Source: Orthonyx spaldingii (taxonomy: Eukaryota > Chordata > Aves > Passeriformes > Orthonychidae). From it: 64,000 nucleotides of DNA. Below are positions 51,376 to 63,981 of the stretch, piece by piece. Position 1 is the first letter of the stretch, and the number at the start of each line of letters is the position of its first letter. The DNA is taken from positions 211,978 to 275,977 of the forward strand of contig VZTJ01001724.1 in NCBI GenBank assembly GCA_013397795.1. Reading direction: 5' to 3'. The translations under genes and the position numbers were made by a program. A model generated the notes under the pieces. That model had not been told where the DNA came from, ran no database searches, and saw nothing but the letters and a program-made list of their open reading frames with translations.

Positions 51376-53279
51376 CTTAGGAGGAGGAGGGGGTGGGTGA
51401 CGGAGCCTTAGAATGGACCACATTCCTGTTTTTTTATGCAAGATACAAATACTCAGAGAAGGAATATGACACGATATGACAAATCACTTCTCTAATTCAT
51501 TGGACTTGTCAAACAAATTAACTTCTCTGGTGGTAGCAGTGGTGGGAACATTAGTATGATCAAAATGATGGTGGCTGCCTAAGTTCTGCTATCACATAGT
51601 TTAACCAGGCTTAGACAAGTTTAGACATCTGAGTGCTAAAAATACTGGAAGATAGTAACATCTGCTGTGAAGTAAAACATGTGATGATCTTACCACTGGT
51701 AGCAGTGATCCAAGACATTTAGTGTGGTGAGAAAAAGACATCTAAGGCACGTATTTACACATCTGAATGAGAGGCAAAGGAAGCTCCCCCACTCTCCCAC
51801 CTCCCTGCCACACCCCAAAAAACTTCAGCAAACAAACAAAGGAAACAAATGTCCTGAAATACTTTCCATAGAAATGCCACTACAACACTTTTTCTTCACT
51901 AGTAAGCTGTCACTAAAAGCACCTGAGACATTGCAGCAATAAAGGATTTTGCTTGACTTTAGGAATTCTCTTTGACATGAGCCATTTGTCATATTTTCTT
52001 CCCACCTATATCAATATTTGATATTTACCATCAGAGAAAGAAGAGAAGGAAAAAGTTCATAAAAATCTTTGTGTTTCAGGCTGTCATTAAATAACTATCA
52101 ATGTCAGCCATTTTATGACCCAGTTAGCCTTTTCCTATATTGAATAAGTATTAAAAACCTCTGTTAAACTTTGTGATATTTTCTTCAATTTTCCTGTGGC
52201 TTTCTTCATTGGCATAATTTGTCTAGACTGAATCTGGTTTTAAGAGCTCTTAACCTTTTAATAAGCTTTTGTCTTGTTATTGTCCTACCTCCCCACTGCA
52301 TCATCTGCCATATTTTGTAATCCGATCCATGGAGACAGGAGCACACTGGAATACACTGGTTGAAAATAGATATGTTAAATAAAACCCATTATTTCTGTAA
52401 ACACTGGTATATAATATGACTTCTTTCTATCTCTGTCACAGCCATATTACACCCATTTCATGTTTTTCTTTGTTCTCTCTACATATGGATAATGGAAATT
52501 ATTATATTTAAAAATATTTTGACATTTATACCAGTTTCAGCTATTTTTCACGTGATTTACTCCTGCATCTTGATCCATAGATTTCTAATAGGGCATTGTG
52601 GAATTTGGCAAGATATATAGATCAGTTATAACCGTATGCCCATTTCTGAACTTCAAAAAGGTACCGAGCTGCTAAATAACTGCTTTATTGCATACCTCTA
52701 CGACCTCAAAAGTCATACTCAGATGTCACCAGCTTCTCTCATCCCAGATGGGAACACAGAAGGTGAATCTCATTCTTGCAGTATCAGACATAGAATATAC
52801 CAACTGTTGTTTTTCTGAGAACAAAAATTGAGCAAACACCTTCTCATAGACTTAAATATGAATCTCTTTGTGAACAATGAAAGCAAAAGATACTGCTTTG
52901 CTCTGAGGAACAGACTAAGACAAGGATGAAAATGTGGCTCTGATGCAGGCAATGGTGAAATAGAGGAGTGAACCCATTTTCAACATTGGAATATGGGAGG
53001 TACCACAAAATTTTGTAATGTCCTTTCTAGAGTCCTGAGTTTATTTCATTGACTTTATTTCATTGAATTTAAATTTGGACACAAGCAACTAAAATCTGGC
53101 ACTAAGTGAGGTAATGGGGGAATTATTTGTTCTGGTCTCCACAGCCAGCCCTCTCTGCCTCTGACAAACCACTCAGGGCATTTAAATACTGGAGTACAAA
53201 TAACCAAAATAAGTAATGGTATAATTATTTTAGACAAATTAAAAATGTTGCTTTCCCCCTTAGAGCAACCTGAAAATAG

Positions 53280-53480
53280 GACGATTCATTGGTTAAATTT
53301 TAATGGAACAATCAAAGAGCAGTTAATTCCCCAGCATGGGGTACCCTCAGTGGGCAATTACAGGGTTAGGAACGCTTTGTCTCTGCTTTGACCTGATTGG
53401 TGTAAAGTCCCTTGATGATTTTCAATGTTTGTTAAATTGGTAGTTGGATATACCTTATTAGCCAAAAATAATAGACAATT
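53280..53480. promoter_or_regulatory. Possible conserved non-coding element
   Basis: Repeat-free segment with a compact SOX/TCF-like AACAATCAAAG (53307-53317) and several homeodomain-type TTAAT/ATTA cores nearby. No coding frame fits. The evidence is motif density only. Confidence 0.18.
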
Positions 53481-56400
53481 TGGTTGCCAGTTTTAATGTT
53501 CATATGTTGAAATCAGCAGGGTTTTTTCTTTTCCTTTTTATATCAGTGTTTTAGAGGTTAATCTCTGTTATCATCATCTTAAACTCACTCTTATTCTTAT
53601 CAGTTATATTTAGTGGCAGATTGCAAGCTTTACTTATTATCTTGTTAAATCAGTAGGTGAAAGCCTTTCAAGGCATTTCTTTTTAAACATCTTTTATTAA
53701 TGTTAATATGCCAGATGGGAGAAATTAAAATGGTTCTGTTCTTCATGCTGCCACTACCCACAATTTTACCACATCGTTTGCTGGTTAAGGAAGCATATGA
53801 AAATGATAGGTACTCAACTTCTATAATAAAAGTTCGGAAAAAGATTGTATAACCTCTCAAGCAAAATGTTTTGTGTTTTTTTGAGTTAAATTCGTACATT
53901 AAAAGAATATGTCAATTCTGTACATGCAGCTGATTTGATCTTATTATAGCTGGGTTCAAGGCTGTCTTGAGGAGAATAGTGTGGCAATATACCTTTTTTG
54001 TGTATATTGGGGGTCAAAAGAAAACTTCAATACTTTTATCGTGACAACAGTACCTGTTATTCATGCTATTGCCCTGGTGATCTCTGGGGCATTATGTGTG
54101 GATGCCAGCAGTCCCACAGGCCACACAGAAAATGAACCTTTCCAGGGTTTCCTGGATTGAGTTCCTAAGAAAGACACACGTAAAGCTGCCTTTGGTAGTC
54201 ACCAGTGTATTATTGGATGTTCCTTCCTGGGTAGCCTCATATAATTTTGTTGATTGGTAAGGCACTTTGGGGACAAAACTCTGTTGTGTGGGTTTTCTTA
54301 GTACACAACCACTGATGAAAGACAGAAAAAATATTACTTTTAGTAACAGCAACAATTAAACTATAAAAACAAAATCAAATAATTGATAGACAGATGTCTC
54401 CTTCTTTCAGTCCTGATGAAATGTTGTTTTGGGATAAATGGCTCCCTTCTCTGATTTCAGTGAGATTAGTCTTTTATCACCGGGGATCCTTTATCTCAAC
54501 AGCAGAATGGCAGAGTCTGTATATTTGTTATTTTCCCTATTGTGACTTTGTTGTATTCTTTTTATGATGCAATGTCCAGAAGCCCACTGGGTCTTCCTTA
54601 GTTTGCATGGAGAGCCCAAGAATTTTTTTACAGATTCCAATGGTAACATCTGCTATTAAACCAGAAAATTGGCCCTGGATATAGTAAAATCTGTATGTTA
54701 CAGATGTTGGGGTATTCCCTGTCAATAGTCAATTCATATTTCCTGCGCTGGATCAAATTTCACTTATAGACTGATAAGTTGAGAAGACAACATGTTAAAT
54801 GAATGTAGTCAAAGTCTGTAGAGAAGAGAGCTCTTTCTATGAGGGAAGTGTGGATAGTGTCTAGGGATTAGCCTGTCATCTAATTTTACCATAAATCTAC
54901 TTTTAATATTAAGACCAACTCAGTTTCTTTATCTCTCCATACCAGCTAAGGATTTTATTTTTCTCTAGCCATTGCTACTTCAGGCTGCATACTGAATCTG
55001 ATGTGCATGAAAATCACTTAGAATGAATATAATAGAAAATTAAAGTAGTGCTGAAATATACTTAGCTGTTAGAATTCAAGTAGGCAATGTTAGGATTTGC
55101 CCATTTAAAACATATCCATGTATTATAAATTGCTGTAAACAATTTGCATTTTTGTAACAAAACATAATATTCTTTAACTTGTGGAAAATTCAAGGCTGTT
55201 TTTCCCTTTAGTCTTCTTTGTGAATAACAGTAGGAAAAAACCCTTAAAACTGCTATACTTGTTATCACTAGAGATACATCATTTACATATAAATGCGTGT
55301 GCCTATATGATATATAAATATATATATGTGTTTCTGTGCATGTGTACACACATAATGATATACATTGTGTCTAGTTATGTGCATCCTCTTCCTTTGGAGG
55401 GTAAGGATTTTGACTAAACATAGGGTGCAAATCAAGGCTGAAGGTTGTTTGGAATTTTAGATAGGGGAGATGGTATTTGTACAAGGTTTTGTGCAGCATT
55501 TGTGTTTGCCACATGCTCCAGGACTGCAGATGGAAGCATGAAAAGCAGACTAGAAGAGCAAAATGTCCAATCCTAAAAAGGCCTACCATACCTTCCTAGA
55601 CTCCATTAGCCAAGGACATTGTGGCCTTTCCTGTCTGGCATGTTCTTCTTAATGGGAGAAGGAGAGCAAAAGGGGAAACATCATCCATCTCAGGCAATAT
55701 TTCAGACTCTGTATCATTCATGAATAAGTGAACACAGTATTAGAACTGCTCTGAGTGAAATAAAAATTTATTTCTTTAGCATTTCCCCCAAAAAAGCTTT
55801 CTAAAAATGTTTTCTTAATATTCAGGAAAAACTTTCTTTCTTAATTTCTTTCTACTTTTTAAAATTCTATATTAATTTGTTTCTATTAGAAACAGGAGGA
55901 GAACTAGCAAATGACCACAAAATGATTTTTTTACAGTGGAGCAACCTACAAGGGTTTAGAAGTACCTACAATTACATGGCAATTCTTGTCAAATTCCTCC
56001 AGTTCTGATCAATATCAAAGCATCTATCTGAGGAAATGCAATTTATAGACCTTGCGAAATTTCCTTGCCAGAGCCAGGTAGAAAGTTCTAAATGTAACTC
56101 TAGTTTATGCTCTGCTGCAGAAATCTCTGGACATGTTGCCACAAAATTCAAAAATTAAGACAAAATTTAAAATTTTTATTATGCTGCTGATTGTTATAAT
56201 GAATATGTAATATATGGACACTTAACCAACATAATTTAACTTGCCTGTTTCATCATTAAAGACATCAAAATGGTCTTGAAAGATGAGCTATCACTTTGTT
56301 TCTGCACATTACATTATTTAGATTATATCTAAAATATGAAAATGTTTCAGATTGAGCACAGGCAGCTACTTCAGGCATCAGAGTGTTTGCATATTAAATA

Positions 56401-56654
56401 TATATGACACATGACACTGAAAACACACGTGGATGAACAGAAATTTCAGTCAGAGAAGACTACAACGACCATCTACCTAGAGTTGATGATATTTTACCAC
56501 ATTCCCAAACATACAAGAGAGATGCTGAATATCTTTCAAAATATATTTTGACTCAGAAACATCGTATGACAGTGAGCATTTCATTTGTCGTACCTATGAT
56601 TAAATAACTGGAAAAGAAAATGCATCTTCTGCTCTGAACAGATTTTGGTGACAG

Positions 56655-56780
56655 GCGTCTTGTCATGTCTTTGTTAGATTGAAAAGCCCTTCCTGACATT
56701 TTTTTGTATGGACTTTGCTCCTTAACCTTCTGTTTGTTAAGATGGGTAGATTGAGCTCCTCCAGCCTTCCTTCATGAGGC
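56655..56780 (-). mobile_element. Possible old CR1 fragment
   Basis: The plus strand segment …gattgagctcctccagccttccttcatgaggc resembles antisense CR1 ORF2 text found in many avian copies (…gctcctcagcc…tcctcata…). Only a short diverged match is visible. Confidence 0.3.
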
Positions 56781-57948
56781 ACGTTTACGTATGTTCACTG
56801 CTAAATGACAGCAGCACAGAAATGAATGCTTCTTCTAGGAATCCTCCCACTGAGGCAGACACATCTCAAAATTCAGCGCCTTGGCGGCTTGACTGCTATG
56901 ACAGTACAGATGACTTAGTTTTCTGCTGGCTGAGAAGATCTATCTTAATTAAGATAAAAATAGTAAATTGCCTAAATATTGAGCACATGTAGAAGAATAT
57001 ATAAGTCAATGACTAATACATGCTTTTGAAAGCCTGGGTTAATGTTTAAAGTGTTTCTTCAATTAAAATCAACACAAAATCTTGAACCTATAAATAACAT
57101 GATTAGGATGGGCCTTAGTTTTATTTTCTTTCTCCTCACTACCTTTTTTGTTTTATTTTGTTTTGTTTTCTGTTGTAATTGTTTTTTCATTGTGGGTATG
57201 CTTTGTTTGGCAAGTGTTCTGGAAAATACAATTATATGATGCCCAACACAAGGCTTGAGAAGAGAGTGTCTGAGAGGGCAGGAAGAGGTGCTGCACTGGG
57301 TTGCCTGAAGATGTCCATGCAAAGACTTGGGGAGGGAGATTACCTCTGGGAAGTGTCACTCGCTTAGGTTTGTATGTTACCACAGGCCACAGTGTGAGAG
57401 ACTCTGTTATCCTCTGGTTTTAACAGCCTTGGGCTGTGCCTTTCCCTCTCTTCAGCTCACCCCTCCTTACCTTATGCTTTACCAGTATTAAAAGTAGAGA
57501 GGTTTTCAGTGCATGATTCAATCAAACTCAAATCCTTGGGTCTGGACTTTGTAGTGCTGTTATGATTTGAATGATAATTAAACAGGAAATCAGTGGGAGG
57601 AGTAGGAATAGCTAAAATCTTCACCAGGGAGAGAAATCTGAGAGGTGGATGGAGGTGGCTGGAGTGGTGAGAGGAGTTATTATTATGAGCATTCAGCCTT
57701 TCTCATAATTTTCACATGTCCACTAAAAATATATCAAACAAATGGCTTCTAACTGTACTTGGAAGTGTGTGTGAGGGACGGGCTTGCACTTTTAAGAAGC
57801 ACGTCACTTCCAAGATTGTGAAATTGTTAGCTTCTCAGCAAGTTGTTTCCCTTATGTATAAATCCAACAGATGCAATTATGAGGTGCCCAAAGTTTACCC
57901 TTAGGAGGTGAATAGAGCCCTACTTAATTTTTTTGCACAGGTACTCAC

Positions 57949-57990
57949 CAATAATATATGGAGAATCAGGATAGTAGTCCTTCTTCTTTT
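57949..57990 (-). CDS. Candidate 42-nt upstream exon
   Basis: Strong acceptor on the minus strand (ggtttatcttccacaaatatag) and strong donor (TTATTG|gtgagt). Two frames are open. The one in phase 1 at both ends reads KKKDYYPDSPYII, which looks more protein-like than the alternative. It preserves phase (42 bases). It may be an upstream exon of the minus-strand gene, with linkage unproven. Confidence 0.35.
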
Positions 57991-59915
57991 CTATATTTGT
58001 GGAAGATAAACCAAATCATTGCCCTTAATGTTTGTGATGACATAGTCATTCTGCAAGCAACAGGCTGTCTAAAGCTGTGTGCATTTTTTTTCAGTTTCAG
58101 TTCATACAATTGTGAGTTTCATTTTGAGCTTCACGTGAACTAAGAAACTCAAACCAAAACTCAACTGGAACATTCTTTTCTTGGTTTGTGGTGGAAGCTA
58201 TGCAAAACCAGAGACAGACATAATTTTCGCTCAAAATTATCTTGTTCCAGGTCTGAAATAAATTTAGCTTACATTTAGCACTCAGGTTCAATAGAACTTT
58301 TCAGTGAACCTAATTTGACTTCTTTTTTTTTTTTAACCGATTGCAGCATGAATGTTGGGCTGCCAGCTTTCAGAATCCACTGAGCAAAATTCAAACAAAG
58401 GTTTTCTATGCTACTGTTCCTTTGGTACCTTTGAAAGGATGCTGAAGCTGGTATTCAGGGTCTTGGTTAGGAAGCAATTTTCCTCAGAAATATTTTTTTT
58501 ACCTTTTTACCTTTAACACTACTTTATAGGAAAAAAAAAGCTTTTTAATATATGGATTTTCTCTTTGGACCTGAATCTCAGTGCTCTTGGTGGAATTTAT
58601 CTCATTTTATACCAATACAAATTTCAGTAAGGATCAAATTTCAAACGATCATGTTTATGCATAGAAATGAAACAGGGAGATTAACCAGGGAATAAAACCA
58701 ACACATAATATACATAGTATATATTTAATTGTGACATGACACTGGAAAAAAAGATTTAAATACAGAGGTTGATTCATTTATGACTTCCTGGATATCGTTT
58801 TCTATCTCTTCTATGCCTCAGTTTAGTAAGATTCTTATTAACAAAAAACCTTTAAGAAACACTTTTTATACCTGTATCTCAGCTTGCTCTGAGGTACAAA
58901 TTAAATAAAATTTATAGAATGACCAATTCTAAAAAAATCAGATTCAAAGTAAAAAATTGCAAAACATTTTCTTCTTTGATTATGTTCTTAGGGGAAAATC
59001 AAAGTTGACATATTTCTATGTGCATTTCCGTGTTTCAATGATTTTAGTAGCTCTGAAATACCTGAGCAATATTAGGCACAGATGGCAATCCGTGGAGCAA
59101 CACTAGATTTCTAGAGGAAAATGGAATTTCATCATGGTCTGATGAAGGATCACATATTAAAGACTCATTCTGAGTTTCATAATACCTTGCAATGAAAGCT
59201 TAAAGCTCAGATGGTAACACCAAGATGTGTTTGAGTGTGCTAGCAGCCTGAAGAACTCTGAAAGTGCTCTACTGCCCAGTGTGTTCTCCAATATTCACAG
59301 CCACAACAGCATCCAGTACCTCAGCGATCCCTTTCAGAATGGCAAAACCATTTGGCTTGTACAATGTAGTTAAGGAGAAAAAACAAGACAAAGATGAAAA
59401 AATCAATGCCTCCCCTCAAAATAAACCAACAAAAAACCCATAAACAAACAATCCAAACACCCCCAACCACTCAAGCCAAAATAAAATAAAAATATTAGAG
59501 TATACCAACACCAATGAAGATGTTGTGACAGTGCTGCTAGTGAACAGAGCTGATTTCAGGGCCCCACAATCTATGCTGGCAAAGACTTGAAGCCTGTGGA
59601 AGCAGTGCATTGAGTATCTGACAGAAAGTGCACTCTTCTAGTACTATTTCGCCAATAATTGGAGCAGATTGGCAGAATGAGCCGAACAAAATCAGGCAGA
59701 TCCTCTGGGTGCACAAGCATATGTGTATCAGAATGACAGGCTCCAATAAACCCTAAATAATCAATATCCACTAATTCTTAATTATCTCATTCTGCTGATG
59801 TAGTATGAGAGATATATCAAGAAACTGCCTTCCACATGCGTTCATTAGGAATTCAGATTTAGTAGCTGCTGGTGATGTTAGGATAATTAGCAGGAAAAAA
59901 AATGGAAGAAATGTT

Positions 59916-59931
59916 GGTTGCTATAGCAACC
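59916..59931. promoter_or_regulatory. Perfect palindrome matching an RFX X-box
   Basis: ggttgctatagcaacc is its own reverse complement over 16 bases. Its core GTTGCT-AT-AGCAAC fits the RFX-family X-box form RYYNYY N(1-3) RRNRAC. It sits in repeat-free sequence with ATTA/TAAT cores around it. Function is inferred from the motif only. Confidence 0.35.
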
Positions 59932-60039
59932 CGTTCATCATGATCTACAGCATAAACACCCAGATTAATTTACAAGATGCCAGGTAGATATATGCTTGGC
60001 TGACTGGGGTACACACAGACACCACCTTATTTACTTTTA

Positions 60040-60588
60040 TTAAGGCTTAATCATCAACATTAAAGCTTTCAAAGTATGTGTGCTATCACTGTCAATCACA
60101 GAGGAGTTAGATGCTTTTAGGGGCAAATCCACCAGCACAGTCTCTCTGCACCTCTCTCTGCCCTGCAGGGAAGGAGGAGGAAGAATAACATTCCTCCAGA
60201 CATACTCTGAAGCCACCAGAGTGGCCCTGGAGCAGAGTTCAATCCTATGAGCTATCTGTGTGGTAAAAGTCCTATTCTCCATCTGTAGAAAGCCAGACCC
60301 AGTTCCATGAATGTCAATGATATTTTTCCCTAACAAACTCCTGGGAAAAGAGCCCTGTCCATGAAGCAGCCCTTGGTGGTATACAGTGGTACGTGATGGA
60401 CGAGTGAGTATGCCTGTCTTGATGGGTTTATGCACTTTGCATAATCCAAGACTCCATAAACCTGTCGCCCTATTGAAGAAGTGCACTGTTTCTGGTAAAA
60501 CTGTAAAATAGACATTTGAAGCACTGGAGGTGGTGGGGCAAGGACCTAACATTGTGCCATGATGAAATGTGGAAAAAAACCAAAGCAA
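60040..60588 (-). other. 182-codon open frame, unrecognised
   Basis: The longest open frame in the window. It starts with an ATG-compatible codon (MLWFFSTFHHGTMLGP) and ends at a stop directly followed by AATAAA on the minus strand (CCTTAATAAAAG). Local GC is higher than average, which lengthens chance frames. The translation has no domain or repeat that I know, no membrane helix and no transposon signature, and mixes low-likelihood stretches such as WSLGLCKVHKPIKTG. It could be the last exon of a non-coding transcript or a young gene, or pure chance. Confidence 0.15.
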
Positions 60589-61386
60589 ATGTGAAAGGAG
60601 GAGAATCAGTGTACACTGGATAACTGAAACAGAGCTGTTCCTCCAAAGTAGTAATAGTAAAGGTAAAGTTTACAGACATACTGCAAATAACACAGACAAA
60701 ATGAACAGCTGAAGTCTCTCTGTCACTACTTTTCTCCTGCTAGTGAAGACGATCTTCACATCCTAACCTCTTGTTACCGCTTTACAGAAAAACCTGCTTT
60801 CATGCTGCAAAGTTTTGTGTAGATTTCCCCAAAACCGGCATCCTTTGGCTGATTTGGAGACTAGCTGCGTGCTGCATCAACAACCTTGCCTCCCAAACAA
60901 ACATAGGTGTTTCTGCTGCTGGTCCGGACCACCGTCCCGTACCACTGCCTCCCCCGGGGCCCTGCAGCTGTTTGTGCAGCTGTGGGGAGAGACATTCTGG
61001 GGAACTCGTTCAGCTGCATAACTGTGGGTCTGCTCAGAGCTGGGGGCTGCAGGATCACATCTGGAGCCTCGGAGGCTTTGGATAGGACAACTTAATGGAG
61101 TTGAGCAGCATTGCTAGAAGAAGTGTTGGAGTCAAAACTCTTCTTCTTGACCCTTTAGTCCTCGCTTCTCCTGTCCATCCTCAGGAGTTATGTACAGCCC
61201 TTCCTTTCAGAGGTTGTCTCTGACACACTCTTAGAAATTGCCAAGCTCCAGTCAACGAAGGGTGTCAGAGGATATTTTCAACTAACCAGGAAAGATATAG
61301 AAAATATAAAAGGGATGACACCCATGTCCAAATGAAGAATAAAGTGAGTGGGTAGTAGAATAGGTAGGTAAATATCTCCTACCAGT

Positions 61387-61410
61387 AAAAAAAAAAAAAG
61401 AAAAAAAAAA
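61387..61410. repeat. A-rich tract interrupted by one G
   Basis: Two A runs of 10 to 13 bases separated by a single G. Confidence 0.85.
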
Positions 61411-63919
61411 GGACAACTTATATTTCTGAGTTGTCTTTATCTTATGAAGCACATGGCTCACTCTGCACTGCCCCCAAAGCTGTTGACACCTACACTGCAC
61501 TACGACCATGTCAAAATCAAGAAAATGTATGCCTTTTAGTTTTGCCAACAGTTTTATGATTTAAAGAGAAAAGGCACCATGGGGCAAGAAAAACCAACCA
61601 ACCAAAAGCCAGTAAACAACAACTACACAAAGCAGATCTGATATGCTGTGACCATCTTTCCTTTCTGGAACCCATCATAGCAACACAGGACCTCCAAGCA
61701 ACATATTGCATATTCCCACCTGAGTTACTGAAAAAAATGCCATATACAGAAACGCCACCTTTGTAGAAATATGTAAACATGTCCATCTGTCCAGCACAAG
61801 CAGCCTGACATATTATGCTAGCCACAGTTTACTTTATCTCTCCATATATTGTGTAATATTGTCTGGGACTACTTTTTTCTGACTATTCTGAAGTAAATCA
61901 AGACTCAACATATGTCTTAAAACTGCTATGGTTTATTTATAAGGAGAAAGGCCATCAAGCTATCCACAGGAATTAAAAAAATTCATCTGAGAGTCAAAGT
62001 CTTTACTTTCTTTCCATTCATATAATTTTGGTTTTGGCTTAACACTTAACACAATAATCAGTTCAAAAGAATATGCTTTGCATTTAAAATAAACAATGGT
62101 TGTTATACAAAGACTTTTAATTTTTCTTTTCCTGCCCTTTGCCATTTTATTTCCTCATTCCAAAGCTCTGCTCAAATGACATTATGTCCACTCCAGAAAC
62201 AGAATCTGCTTTTCTAATTCAGCTTTTTTGAAAAACAGCCAGTTCCATTTCAAGTCTTTGCCTCTAAAGATTTCCAAACATTTTGCTATTTTAAATGGAT
62301 TTTTAAATTAGATTTAAAAAATGGGGAATCAAAAAAAAAATAAATATAATTAAAAAGTGATGTGTTCTGGTTTGGAAAATTAAAATGAAATGGATGCAGC
62401 TCACAGAAAGTCAAGGAATGCTTCTCAAACCCTGGTTCTAAACTGAGTCAGGTTCATATTACAAAAGTGGGTTTGATACTTTCTGTTTAATTAATAGTAG
62501 AACCTAGTCCACAAGACATACTCACCCCCTTAACTGGGAAATATTTTACTTAGTTCTTTATTTAGCATTTCACAAACACTGGGCCAATTTCATCTTTGGG
62601 GTAGTTTTATTGAAACCAATGAATAAAGCCAAATATCTAATTAACTGTAAAACTTTGGCAAGTATGCAAGTATTTGGCAAGAAAATATATATTCATCAAA
62701 CAGTGCTGTGCATATAATGAATTACAGAATTATGTGATAAACTATTTTTATTATGCCAACAAAACTTTTAGAAATAATTTAGCTCTAAACAAAGTTTCAT
62801 TTTTGGGGAATAGATGACACAGACACTGAGTAAAAAGATATTTGTGACGTCTGGTCAAAGGGACCTACCGTATTATGGCTTTGACATCTGTACGAATAAA
62901 ACAATTGCTAAGTCCTCTGAAAGAATATTTCTGTGCTATGAGATCAATTTAGCTGTAAGCACACCACCAATTTGAATCCAAACCCTATAAAAGTCAGTAA
63001 AAGGATTTATGATTTCTTTACTCATGCTATAGGCGACTACAAACAGAACAAAACTCTACCACAACAATTTTTAGAAATACTACTACACATAATTGAAGAG
63101 TGGTAATAGAATATCTGTGTATACTTAATGACTGAAAGAATATAACTTAAAAGTAATGTACATAATGAAGATGGTTTGGCTAGACTATGTTATATCACTG
63201 CATGGCGAACTACTGTCTTTCCTAAAAGATAATTCTTTCTTCAGCATATCTACCACTACCCTTCTAGATGAATATTTTGAAGCAGACTCCACAGGCACAC
63301 CAAAAAGCTGCTCTGAACTATAAGACTGTGCATGAGAAGCTGTAAACTGAGCCATGGGGAAATTCTTGCAAAATTGCTCTTCCCCCACCATATAAAAACA
63401 GCAATTCCTATCGAAAACAGATAAACCGTAGGCAAAAATATTTGCCTTTCCTGAGATCTGACCTGTTAAACAGTTGACTTCCTTAAAAAACTAAATGCAA
63501 TAGTAAAAGCTGTAATAGAAGCTCCTTCACATCTATATGTACTAATAAATCTTCTGCATTCAGACAGACTACACATTCTGTGGTTACTTGTTTTAAAGGG
63601 CTAGCAAAAAGAAAACATATACATAAAAAAATACTCGAAAAGGTTTTCCTCCTTTAAATATTTGATGTAAATATTTGACCATATTTATTCCCTAACGCTG
63701 TCCCTGGGGGGGTGTGGGGCGGGTGGAACTTCTGCGTTCACCAGGAGGGTCTTGGAGACTCCAAAAGACCTCTCTGGCCAGTACTGCCGGGTACTGGAGC
63801 AGATAATTCTGTCCTCTACCCCAGCCGGTGTTCTGGCGAGTATCCACCTCCCCCAGGTAGATGGCTATAGCGTTACCAGGGTGAATCAGAGGGCTCGGTC
63901 TCATGGAGTTCCAGAGCAC

Positions 63920-63925
63920 TTTATT
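63920..63925 (-). terminator. Polyadenylation signal of the LTR
   Basis: AATAAA on the minus strand within the inferred R region of the LTR. Confidence 0.55.
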
Positions 63926-63973
63926 CCTGAAGGGGTCCAGTGGTGAAAGAGACCGAATGGCCTTGGGAGACCC

Positions 63974-63981
63974 TTTTTATA
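63974..63981 (-). promoter_or_regulatory. TATA box of the LTR
   Basis: TATAAAAA on the minus strand, about 50 bases before the AATAAA of the same LTR, which is the usual promoter position at the end of U3. Confidence 0.55.

Larger units (their letters stand above)
50673..63704. other. Non-coding stretch up to the terminal LTR
   Basis: No gene with recognisable homology. Notable contents listed separately are two exon-like minus-strand segments, a possible SOX/TCF-type segment, an RFX-type palindrome and a 182-codon open frame. An A/C-rich patch lies at about 59400-59500. A moderately GC-rich patch with a few CpGs lies at 60900-61090, too weak to call a promoter island. Confidence 0.4.

Noticed and set aside
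60900..61090. GC-rich patch with a few CpGs, possible promoter island
   Set aside because: There are only a handful of CpGs in about 190 bases and no adjoining first exon; too weak for a promoter call.
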